NCBI RefSeq assembly: GCF_910596095.1
Contig: NC_056550.1
Location: 24,858,001 to 24,922,000, forward strand
Reading direction: 5' to 3'
DNA from: Thunnus maccoyii
Lineage: Eukaryota; Chordata; Actinopteri; Scombriformes; Scombridae
Length of the DNA: 64,000 bases
Both the position numbers and the translations under genes were made by a program. Below are positions 10,693-21,700 of this stretch, piece by piece. Each line of letters opens with the position of its first letter. Position 1 is the stretch's first letter. The notes under the pieces were generated by a model. It searched no databases and had not been told where the DNA came from. It worked only from the letters and a program-made list of their open reading frames with translations.

Positions 10693-13600
10693 ATGGAGCA
10701 GATCACTGAGTATCTCTGCAGATATAAAAACTACAACTTTGCAGTTGGTTACACAACTGCAGAGTACATCGATTCCCTCCAGAGCTTTGAAATACGAGAC
10801 AGTGACATATTCCTTGTTACTTATCCAAAGTCAGGTCAGTATCACATTATTTGCATTAAGTTTTGACCTGATTATAATGTCTGATAACTATACTTATGTA
10901 CCCACACAGGCACTATATGGACTCAACAGATCATCATCTCCATCTGTGAGTTAGACGGGGGTCTGAATGAATATCCCAACAACTTGGAGCAGATGCCGTG
11001 GCTGGAGTACAGGGAGGGTCGTGAAGAGTACTCTCTGCGACCGTCACCACGACTCTTCGCTTCTCACCTCACCCCGGCTCTCCTGCCTCCGGGACTGAAG
11101 GACAAGAAGGCAAAGGTCAGTATTTTATGGAAGTTCAAACCAGCCAGGAAAATGAAAATTTAAAAAAATATATACAGAGAAAGTTACAAATATTGAATCT
11201 CAAAAATAATTCATATATGTAACGATCACAACATCACAGAAAGGCCTTTATTTAATTGATACGACAATGTTTTATTTCCAACATGTCTTATCTTTTTTAT
11301 TACTACTGTAGTTTTTTATTCTTATTACTTTCATATTTTTATATATCTTATTTATATCTTTTATTTTAATGTTTTATTCAAATTTAATTATCTGATTTTA
11401 CTGCTTAATTGTAGTTTTGTTTTAACCATGTAAAGCACTTTGTAATTATTATAATTCACTATGAGTAGGGCTGCAATGGCTATTTTCATTATTAATTAAT
11501 CTGCCAATTATTAACTCGATTAACAGATTATACCTTTGGTCTGTATGAAATGTTAGAAAATAGTAATTTCCCAGTGCCCAAGTGTTATAATTGCATTTTT
11601 TGTTTGACCAGCAGTCCAGAACCCAAAGATATTCAATTTACTATAATGTAAAACAAGGAATAGCAGAAAATCCTCATATTTGAAAAGCTTGAACTATCAA
11701 ATGTTTAGCATTTTTGACAAAAATGTACATATATGATTAATTGATTATCAAAGTAGTTGCACATTGACTTTCTGTCTATTGACTAATTGTTTCAGCTCTA
11801 ATTATGAGAGCTGCTCTAATTATTCAGCTCTAAGTTAAAAAAAAAAAAAATACAAAGTGAAAATCTTTACTAAAATTATGAGGGTTTTTTTTCACTTTCT
11901 AAGTTAGATTGTGATGCAAAGTCAAACTTAGCATATCATAATTTTCAATTTTAAATTTTGAATAGTGAATAGTGAATAATTTGAATGGAGTTTGGCATGA
12001 GATTGGTATGTATCAACTCTGAGCTTATTGTTTTTGTGTCAGATCATCTATGTGATGCGGAACCCAAAGGACAACATCATGTCTTATTACCACTTCAGTC
12101 ATGCCATGTCTGACCTGGAGTCTCCCAAGAGCTTTGATCTCTTTTTCGAGCAGTATTTGGCGGGAAATGGTGAGATATCTAACCTCCAGAGTCTGGGTGA
12201 CTATCTGGGTAGACAGAGTCCAGTGCTGGTAAATTTCACTTGATAACCACTTGATCAGGAAAAGTTAACAGAAAAAGTTTTAAAATTTTAATTTTGTTTA
12301 AGTCTTGATTGTGTGTTTGTGTTGACGTTACCTGAGAACATGAAGCATTTAATTATGAACATTTTTATCAATAATTTGATATTGAGAACAGTGGAAATTT
12401 GTTAAATCTTTGGGCTAGGACACTACAAGAGTAGGTAGGCTATTGGTTACCATACTTAATGACAATGCTGCTACTGTAGTAACATTAGTAAAGTAACCTC
12501 TTTTCTGTTGCATTGGTCAGTAGATTTTGTAGCTACACAGAGGAATTATTTAACCCCAAGCAAAGTATGTAGATGAGAATTATATTGATTTCTGACTTAA
12601 TATAGCTTACCAGGCCCCAAATGTGGGATATTCATTTGCATTTCTGGATCTGAAATCATTTGCCAACTATATTATACACTATTATACTACTATATTATCC
12701 AGTAATAGGTAAAATATGATATTTTTGAAGAAAATAGTCAGTAAAAATAATAATATAATATAATATTATATATATATATATATATATATAATATTATAAT
12801 ATTGTTAGCATAATTATTTTTTAACACATTTCACTCAAAACCATACGGACCAGCTGGAGGTGCTAGTGAAAAAGTCAGGGGGTCACCAAAGTAATCATGA
12901 TTTATCCTCGGGTCACCATTAATATCTGTACAAACTTGCATGGAAATCCATCAAATACTTGTTGAGATATTTCAGTCTGGAAGTGGCGGACCATCCATCC
13001 CAAGAGTCACGCTGCAAGCATGGCTAGAAATGAGTGTGTAGATAATTACAGAACTGAAACTAAAGCTTTTACTCTTCTGGTACCATTTTGGTACATGTTA
13101 TAGACCAGAGATTGTCACATTGCAGAGCAAGCCTAACTCTTTAAAGTAATTCACTGATAGTTGTCTGTACATTTATGGATAGATTGCAAACAGGAACTGC
13201 AAAAAAGTAATTCGGCATACTGCCAAAATATAAACCGATAAAGGTTAAAAATAACATGTCTCTGTTGTAGCCCATAGTCCACTGAATCCATGGCAATGTT
13301 ATAATTCCTGTTTACATCCCCCAACGCATTATGGGAATTGTATGTTCCTAAAAAGCGAGCACAGTTTTCCCCCAATCATAGAATAATAGTAGGAGTTAAA
13401 AAAATCTATTAATATGGACTTTTCTAATGTTACACTATCAATATTTGTATTTATCTAATATGGGGCTCATACTATCAGACTTTAAATAACCCTGTTATAG
13501 ACTACGGGGATAGATTAATTAAAAAAAATACTTGTTTAAGGAAAAAGTTTAATTAAGGGATGAATTATTTCATTATACAGTTGGCGCATCATCCTGGTTC

Positions 13601-14171
13601 GACCACATCAGGGTGTGGCACTCTAACAAAGACCAGTACAACATTCTCTTTCTGACCTATGAGGACATGCTTTTGGTAAGACATCGTTCATTTGCATCGT
13701 TGGGTTGTTCAGTTAATGGTTCTTAATCCATTTAACACTATGAATTAAAAGGGTATATGTTAACTTAAAGAGTCTTCTTTCTCTATTGCTGCTCTTTTTC
13801 TCTTTTAGGACCTGAGGACGGCAGTAACAAAGATTTGCAGTTTCTTGGGGAAAAACCTCAGTGAAGCATCCATTCAGCAAGTTGTGGAAAAATCTACATT
13901 TAAGACCATGAAAAAAGACTCAAAAGCCAACTATAAGTTCCTGCCAGAAGAGAAGCTCAATGGAGACTTCATGCGTAAAGGTAACGTACTGTAACAACAC
14001 TGCAGCTCCTGTACAGAGACACACACACAGATATCAGGTCTAGTTTTGTTTTTCATTACAGGTCAGATTGGTGACTGGAAGAACACCTTTACAGACGCCC
14101 AGAGTGAAAGAGTGGATCAAATCCTTCAGGAGAGACTCGGTGACATGTCTCTAAAGTTCATCTGGGAATAA
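10693..14171 (+). CDS. Cytosolic sulfotransferase, SULT3/amine sulfotransferase-like, six coding exons
   Basis: Join 10693-10834, 10910-11115, 12043-12169, 13581-13675, 13809-13980, 14062-14171: 852 nt, 283 aa, all introns GT-AG, no internal stop. It transfers sulfonate from PAPS to small hydroxyl or amine compounds in the cytosol. The 5'-phosphosulfate loop TYPKSGT is at residues 43-49 (Lys46), the catalytic His at 100 (FASHL), the 3'-phosphate site RNPKDNIMS at 122-130 (Arg122, Ser130), and the dimer and PAPS-binding [10 protein letters not shown] at 246-255. Exons of 127 and 95 nt are the usual sizes in the family. The MPWLEY...[11 protein letters not shown] run is closest, by my recall of the family, to SULT3/amine sulfotransferases. 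The length is slightly below the usual 285-300. All key residues are present, so it is probably functional; the substrate class is inferred. Confidence 0.9.
11290..11815. repeat. Old LINE-tail-like stretch and a 'GCTGCAA' MITE in sulfotransferase intron 2
   Basis: 11290-11460 is an AT-rich stretch ending in TGTAAAGCACTTTGTAAT, the usual 3'-tail word of teleost LINEs. About 11467-11805 is a MITE-like copy beginning AGGGCTGCAATGG and ending in its degenerate complement. Related copies are at 20995-21215, 22770-23010, 24117-24430 and 62518-62855. Confidence 0.55.
12750..12802. repeat. AT-dinucleotide-rich microsatellite
   Basis: TATA runs mixed with AATAT units in sulfotransferase intron 3. No other signal. 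Confidence 0.8.
12835..13035. repeat. Dispersed repeat fragment in sulfotransferase intron 3
   Basis: Contains phrases seen in a common teleost repeat (ATGGAAATCCATCAAATACT, TTGAGATATTTCAGTCTGGA). A related type is at about 58640-59010. The boundaries and family are uncertain. Confidence 0.4.
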
Positions 14172-14274
14172 GCAGAGCACCAACCTTCAAAGACATAGCT
14201 GGGGAGTTTTTAAAAAATGTTTTCTCATGGTCAACAAATGTACAGAGCCAAACCAACGATGAATTGATCTATTA

Positions 14275-15471
14275 ACAAGTATTGTGTGTGTATCCAAAGC
14301 CTGATTTATCTTATTCCTCTGTGCTGTAGACCAAAAACTATTAAAAACACATCAGTGAGCCACAACGCTGCACTGGGTGACATGTTCCTTCACCACAAAG
14401 AGTTTGGTTACGTTAGCTTGTTTAGAAACTTATCACATTTTCAGTCTCTGCAGAGTAGTTCTGTGTAACGCCACACAGCTTGCAGCTTAAGCAGCAAGTG
14501 TACGTCACGGAACCTCTTACTTTTCATTTCGGTGTCGATGTTAACAGATTATAGCAGCCACACAGCCCGGGACTCCAGCACGGAGAGTCTGTGACACACG
14601 GAGCCTCTTCTCTCGACTCCTTTCTGTGATATTAGTTCTAACCGGGGCTCCTGCCTGTTTTTTCACCTGCTTCCAGGCGGAGATTTGGTGTTGTTATTTT
14701 CCATTTTTGTTGTCAGTTTCCCTCCTGACAGTTTGGAGGTTTGTTTGTCGGAGTGTGTTTGCCTCGTTTGGGAAACTTGGTGTCATCTGGAGGGATTTTC
14801 TTCAATTGGAGCGGTAACAGCAGGTGTTTAACTGGCCGAATAATCAGTATAATCAATTTTTAAAAAAAAAACCCATCCTGTGTGAGGAATGTATGTGGCT
14901 GACACAGAAGTATCCAGTATCCAACCAGACCCCATGATGCCCATCAGAAAGAAAGCCGCTTTCACCTCATGTTGTTTTTCACAATTGATCACACGCTTAT
15001 AATATAAAGGAAATTTATAATGAAATGATATGAAACATTCTAATATCAAAGTCAAACAATGTAGAAAGAGAGAGCTGCCAGCAACAACACTGTCTGCGTG
15101 AACACCGCAGGCCTGTGAGACGCAGCAGTTCAGCAACACACATGCACTGCTCAGGTAGAGGTAGGCTGTGTGGCCCAGGCGTAGGTGTCTCAAAGAGCTT
15201 TAGTACAAAATCAAGTGGTTGTGATATGTAGCACAATAAGCTAGATAGTCTGAGTTCCCGCACATGCTCAGTGGTGTCTGCCTTACATGGAACTACTCTC
15301 CAGAGACTGAAAAGGTAATTGCTGTTTTTAGTCTTTGTGGTAAAGGAACATGTCACCCAGTGCAGCGGTGTGGCTCACTGATGTGTTTTTAATAGTTTCT
15401 GGGCGACAATGGAGGTCTACGGCACAGAGGAATAAGATATATCAGGCTTTCGATACACACACAATACTTGT
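14275..15471. mobile_element. Foldback element with terminal inverted repeats of about 95-125 bp
   Basis: Left arm about 14275-14400, right arm about 15333-15471. In inverted orientation the arms share ACAAGTATTGTGTGTGTATC at the tips, then ATCTTATTCCTCTGTGC, then ATTAAAAACACATCAGTGAG, and end with GGGTGACATGTTCCTT and ACCACAAAG. The left arm lacks about 15 bases present in the right arm. The inside encodes nothing convincing. No clear target duplication was found. It starts about 100 bases after the sulfotransferase stop, so the ATTAAA at 14340-14345 that could end that transcript lies in the left arm. Confidence 0.75.
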
Positions 15472-15672
15472 CAGTAGGTCAATTCATTGTTGGTTTGGCT
15501 CTGCACATAATGGAAAATATAGAAAATCTCCAGCCTTTTCCTTTAAGATGTTTTCAAGACACTGTTTGTGTACGACTTGCACTTACAACATATACAGTAG
15601 CTGCTAATAATAGTGTAAACTGTAAAATAAAAAACACACACACAAGCAAAAAACAGTCTGGCCAATCTTCTC
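15472..15672. other. Spacer between foldback element and eif3d 3' end
   Basis: About 200 bases with a short CA run near 15635-15644. No coding feature is supported. Confidence 0.45.
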
Positions 15673-15678
15673 TTTATT
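15673..15678 (-). terminator. eif3d: eif3d poly(A) signal
   Basis: AATAAA on the minus strand, 71 bases after the eif3d stop codon. This is the only canonical signal found close to the stop and implies a short 3' UTR. Confidence 0.75.
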
Positions 15679-15748
15679 GAGTGTCAAAAGGAATTAAATT
15701 GTGTTTCTGTACGTGTGGTGCTTTGGTCACTGTAGCAGACTCCACACT

Positions 15749-18700
15749 TCAATTCTCTTCATCTAGAATAAGAACAGAAGACAAGAAAACAGATTTCAGG
15801 ATTAATCTGCAAGGAAACAAGTTTAGCGAGTAATTCTCAATAGATCCAAACTGAATGTACATTACATTAAAAAAAGATAGAGAAAAAATGGCAGTAACAA
15901 CTGAATCTCACCTTCTTCCTCCTCATCCTCTTCATCCTCCTCTTCCTCCTCCTCTTCATCAGAGCTGAAGGTTCCATCAGGCAGGCTGTACACCCGAATC
16001 ACTTGCTGTTGACCGACACACAGAATATTGACGGATCAGCTCCACAATCGTTAACCGCCTCTACCATTGAAACCAGCACTAGTAGAAACCGTGACGGCTC
16101 ACCTTGTTGGGGTCCTTGAGGATCAGGTATTTGCCCTCATCCAGCTTGCGGCAGATATCGATGACACAGCGGAGGATTCCCCAGGCGTTCTCCATGCTCA
16201 GGTTGATCTGGCTGGCGAACTCGTTGGGTTTGAACTGCTGAGTGCCCAGGATGACGTGGCGAGCAGAGTCCTTCACGTGGTATCGAGACACGTACCTGAC
16301 GAGCACACAGGGATGCATTTAGAGTGAATTAAGTCACTAATAACCATCCCTCATTTAACAAGCTACAAACGTAAAGCACAATCAAAAGGGCAGCAGGTTT
16401 GTTTTAATTTTTTGATAAGCTTTAATGAGTGAAACCTGGGATGTTTTTTTTTTCCAGTCAGTACATCAGATTTGAGGATTTTCCAGGATTTCATCTGTAA
16501 ACATGTGTAAACGGGCCCCTGAAGGTAACATAGGCACTGCTGAACATGAAACCCAAACCAATGAATCACCTGGTAAATTAATTTAGCAAGGCTAATGCTA
16601 GCAGTCCACTAATGCCAATCTACAAATAAAATGTGAATGCTAATGAACAGTTAGCAGTAGGCTTGGGCATTATCTACTTTCTCATACTTTCATATCTTCC
16701 TCACATTTTACTGGGATATATGATTGTATTTGTGTAAAAAAAACAAAAAAAAACATAAAAGCTGAGCTGCTGCTGATAGAAGTCAGTCATCAATCTCAGC
16801 TGCTCCTCCAAGTTTTGCTCAGAAACTTTCACCTTTATCATCAGGACTACACCCAAAATACTCCCAAACAGGGGCAGGAGCATTTATCTTTTTTACTAGT
16901 CCTGTAATGTTATCCCCACCACACCCACCTTTCTCAGTTCAGCTGCCTGTTCCACCAGTAAAGACTGACCTCTGTTGGCGTGTGCTGTACATGACAATAC
17001 ATCACCTCAATGCAACATCTCCATATCAGTTTAATAGAAAGAGGAGCGTCTGTATTTTTGACAGTACTGAAAATCATACCTTTGGGATTTCTAAATAACC
17101 TGGTATACCGTAATACCACTCAAGCCTAATAGACTCAATTTATACCATACTTCTACAATTTATTTTATACACACACACACCTACCATCAGGATAACTTGG
17201 GGTTTAGTGCTCGTGGACATTTCGACATGTAACGAGGTTGGAACCACCACCTCTGGGATTAATGGACGACCCCCCCCTACCTGTTGATCCATAGCTGCCC
17301 TCATTTCTACATCTCCTGTATTCATCCACATACAGAGTATGATAAAAAATCTCTTGAGTGCGTTCCTCACCCCAGTTTGAGGTACTCTGATCCAGCCAGC
17401 ATGGCGCAGCAGGTCCAGCGGGCCAGTTTGTAGCTGTTATTCTTCAGCTCGGTGGCCAGGACGGCTCCTCTCTGAGAGTCCAGCTTCTGACGCCAGTCCA
17501 CGCCGTTACAATACTAACGAGGAAACAGAGGAACAAAAGCTCTTTTACACAACAGTAACGATTAAGGATTGCTATTCACTAGTGCTTTTTACTTATTATT
17601 CAATGGCTGAATCAGCATTTGAATTCCCAACTTTTAAAAATGACACATATAACTTTGTGTAAGTGCAACAATGAGAACCATGTGTCAGTGCTGACAGATA
17701 TTCTGTAAGTTTGAGAGTGTGTGTTCAGGGTCAAAGGGGATTAAAGTTTACTACTCTGTTTGCTGATATCATGACTTCTGCTTGTCAAAACAAACAAAAC
17801 AGACAAGAATAGCAGCCGTTGGATATTTAGCTTTGAAAATTGACTTTTTTTGACTTGCAGTCTCCAGATGAATTTAATGTTTTAGGTTCAGTTGAAACAA
17901 CAATTTATTTTAACATTGAAAACCTTTAGAAAGCCAGATTTGAAGATTGAATATTGTGTTTTATATCATGACAAGATTCTCATGACATTAAACCTGCATT
18001 AACTGATTTTTTTGGGGGCAGTGGAAACAAGTAGTGAACACAACTGACGCATCATCACCTTTTAAGTTGATATGTTGAACTTGCTCCGTAAAGCCGAGAG
18101 TCACTGATAATTCTCTGTAGGTTCATCACTACAAGTGACACCTCTCACATTACACATTATCAGTTCATACACTATTATTATGAATAATATTGATTATAGC
18201 TGCTTTAAGAATTCTGCACATGCACATCACCCACTGTTGAAACCACTAAACACATTTCCTCTCTTGCTTCTTCTTACCCTGGAGTCCCACTCGTTGAGGG
18301 TCTTGATGTTAACGAAGGACACTTCTCCGTTGGCACCGGTCATCACTCCATCGTGCTCACAGCGGACGATCAGATCGATGTCTTCCCCGAGCTTCCAGTG
18401 ACGGTACCTGAAGCACAAACACAACCTGTCAGCCTGAGAGGAAACAGCTGTCACATTAAATGACACCGATACAGACTAGTGCTTATTAAGTAGTTTGACT
18501 TACACTATGTTAGAACAACCTCATTTGAGCTTTTTAGATTTTTAGAAAAGCCTTCATCCCACCATCACACAAGTAGCTCCTGATTAGGTCTTGTATTTAA
18601 TCACTGATGTCATTATTGTCCAAGTTCACTTTAAAATGTTTTAAGTTACTGCACATCACTATGCGGTGACAGTGATCTAACCAGCAGGTTTCATTACCTA

Positions 18701-21700
18701 CCTGTAGGCTACAGATGCCACCTCACTCTTGTCCATATCTTCCTCCACAAATGGGTTGGGGTTGGGAAACTTGTGCCGCTCTCCACCCTAAGAAAACAAA
18801 AACATGTCTTATCCTCATGAAATAAATCGATTTAGGCAGTCCTCCTTATTTATAGATACCAAAGTTTTCCATTTTTAGGGCCTGAGCCCCAAAGGGGCGA
18901 AGACCCTCTTGTATCTGTTCTGTTTCTTTATTATCTCGCCACTTCAGACCTAAATTGGACCCCCTAAACATGTTCAAAAACTCACCAAATTTGGCACGCA
19001 CATCAGGTTTGGTGAAAAATTTGATAAAATGTAAAAATTAACCCCCAAAGTGCCATAATGTGCTCAAGAGCACCACCTATGTAACAAATGTGGCCACCAC
19101 GGCCCGTAAGAATGCAGTAGAGAAATCGAACCAAATCTCAATTATTCGTCTCATCAAGACCTACAAATCATACGCTGACACCCCTGACCTAAATCCAACA
19201 GTAAGTCTGCAAATCACACATGACAGTATGACTTTTCCCCAATTTTGGATCCCGAACAAACGCTATCTCCTCCTAGGGCGTTAATGGTATCGACTTCAAA
19301 CTTGAATACATGACTTATGACACTGTGCTGAACAAAAGTTGTTAAAAACTTTGTAATAACTCGAACGGTTTAGATATTATAAGCCCTGAAAGTTGTAGTG
19401 CCACATTACACCTTACAATGTAAACCAATGGGGAGGCAATCTCTGTGCATGGACTTTGTGTCAAACAAATGGTTCTGATGTCTAAACTATAAGTCTGACC
19501 ACTTTGAAACCTGTATCAATGGATTTGCAATGAATTTTCCTACAAAAATATTATTTTTAATGTAAGATTTGGCCAAAGTCATGGGATATTTCACAAGAAG
19601 AGTACTCAAAATCCTCCTCTCCAATTCAGAGGGAGAGTGAGAATAGCAGGGAAGGGGGGGGGGCAGTCTATGGGACGAACCGTCCAACTGAGCTGGAACC
19701 TTTGTCACTTTGACACTCAACTGCTTGGACGTCACTTATCCTACAGATGCCATTCAAACTATAAAATGTTCACAAAACTTGAATTTTCAAAGTTATCAGA
19801 TTGTTTAGTGATATCTTTTGCAGTTTTTCAGCAATTTAAGCCAAAAGTTGGGGGTTTTGCAGACTTTGTCAGGTCTCACCAGTGTGTCCTGTGATCAGGC
19901 ACAGTGGAGAGCAGATATTTTTAGACCAGAAGAGATTTTTGAAACAGTACTCCCACAATTTCAACTCCTCAAGCACATATCTTGCCTCAGTATGTTGCCA
20001 CAAGCCTCCTCTCTCTCAAAATGTAAATACATTTCACATAGGACTTATAGTTTTTGAGATCTGTACCTTAATTGATAGAGAATCCCTGTCATGTTCTCAT
20101 TGACTGCAATACAATCTGCAGGATGTGTGTCTCCTCTCACTCCAGTTTCTAAAACTTACAGATTCTCTCTTCCTTCAAACACTTTTTACACATATTCATT
20201 CTCATTTTACCTAGTCTTGCTTTCACTAATGATGTACAAATCTCTGGGCTTCAAGCTCAAGTTTGAGACAAATACATTTTCCTCATCAAAATGGAATTTT
20301 TTTCCCTCTCAATTTTGTGAATGTCTGTTGGCTCAGTGGTTTAGAACACTGTTCTTCTGATCAGCTTCACCTTAGATGACAAGGTTGTGTGTTCAATACC
20401 CGCTCACTACAGTGCTCCTCATAATATTGCTCTCATGTACAAAGTTTCTTTACATCTTTACCATACCTGTACCATAATTCAATTCCACTCTAGCTTACTT
20501 TAACATTATTACTTGAAATGTGGATCTTTTCCTGTGCAACAGAGCATGTGTGATTAGTCCAGTGGTTTAAACTCATGTCACTTCTTAACTCCTTTTAAAT
20601 CAAAAGACTGTGAGTTCGAGCCCTGCTTACGGCAGAACTCAGTAGAGTTGAAGGATGCAGGAGTCCACAGGTGATGTCAATCTGCTTAATGAGACGACTA
20701 CTGATAAATTCCATGCAATTGACAGAGCAAACACCAGAATCTGGCCCGGCATTGCTGTGTGACATGTCAGCTCAGTGTAGAGCATGTCTCATAATCATGA
20801 AGGTGCAGGTTCAATTCCATCCATTGCTGATTTTAATCTTGGTAGATTTTTCATTAGTGTTCAGCTTCCAGTTATGCAGTCTAAATCCGCTTTCAGCAAT
20901 CACACGCAATTTCTACAGAAATTGAATTTTCAAGTTACAAGATGCTTTTCTTGTTGTTACAACAACACTTTATTACCATGATTGTGTTAAAACTAAGAGC
21001 TGCAATGATTAGTTGATTAAACTATTTTAATAATTGAATAATAATTTCCAGAAAATTTTGCAAGCAATAATGCAAAAACATTTGTTGGTTCAAGGCTCTC
21101 AAATTTGAGTTTGTTGCTTTTCGTGCTCTTGCATTACTGTAATTTAATAATTAATACTGTAATTTAATATAATGGACTGTTGGATGACCCAAATAAGACA
21201 TTTGAGGACATCAGCATCAGAATACAAATAATTGTCAGTTCCATTCTTATTTAAAACAAGAAAGTTTTCACCTTATATTGAGAAACTGAGCAAACATTGT
21301 TTTGTCGTGGTAGCAGCAACACGCTGCTGTAAAACTGTGTTTGTTCTCACCATGCGTAAACACTGCTGGCTGAAGTTGTGATTGATGTATGTGGCCTCCA
21401 TCGCCAGGTTACGGGGAGAGTTAAAAGAATTGCCTTCATCCTGCGGTGGCTCATTGGCGGTCTCGCTCACAGTCAGCAAATCTGAGGGAAGCAATCAATG
21501 TTAAAGACACACCAGCGAGTTGTAAGGTTGTAATCAGGTGTTGTTAGATCTCACGAAGCCTCACCAAAGTCAGAGTTGTCTCTCTTGTCAAAGAACAGCT
21601 TGTTGCCCACTCTCTGCACAATGATGTCCCAGGAGTTGACTGAGCGTGTGCAGCACATCAAAGTGGCCAGGATGGCATCAGTGGCAAACACATTACCCTG

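Larger units (their letters stand above)
18878..20990. repeat. Large compound repeat in an eif3d intron
   Basis: Begins GGGCCTGAGCCCCAAAGGGG, the start of a repeat type I recall as frequent in teleost genomes, and continues for about 2.1 kb without coding capacity. Its right third contains the three tRNA-like modules listed separately. It accounts for most of the 2.56-kb intron. The class is not assigned. Confidence 0.5.

Noticed and set aside
20325-20822. Functional tRNA genes
   Set aside because: Box words are present but the arms do not form good stems and box spacing varies; treated as repeat modules.
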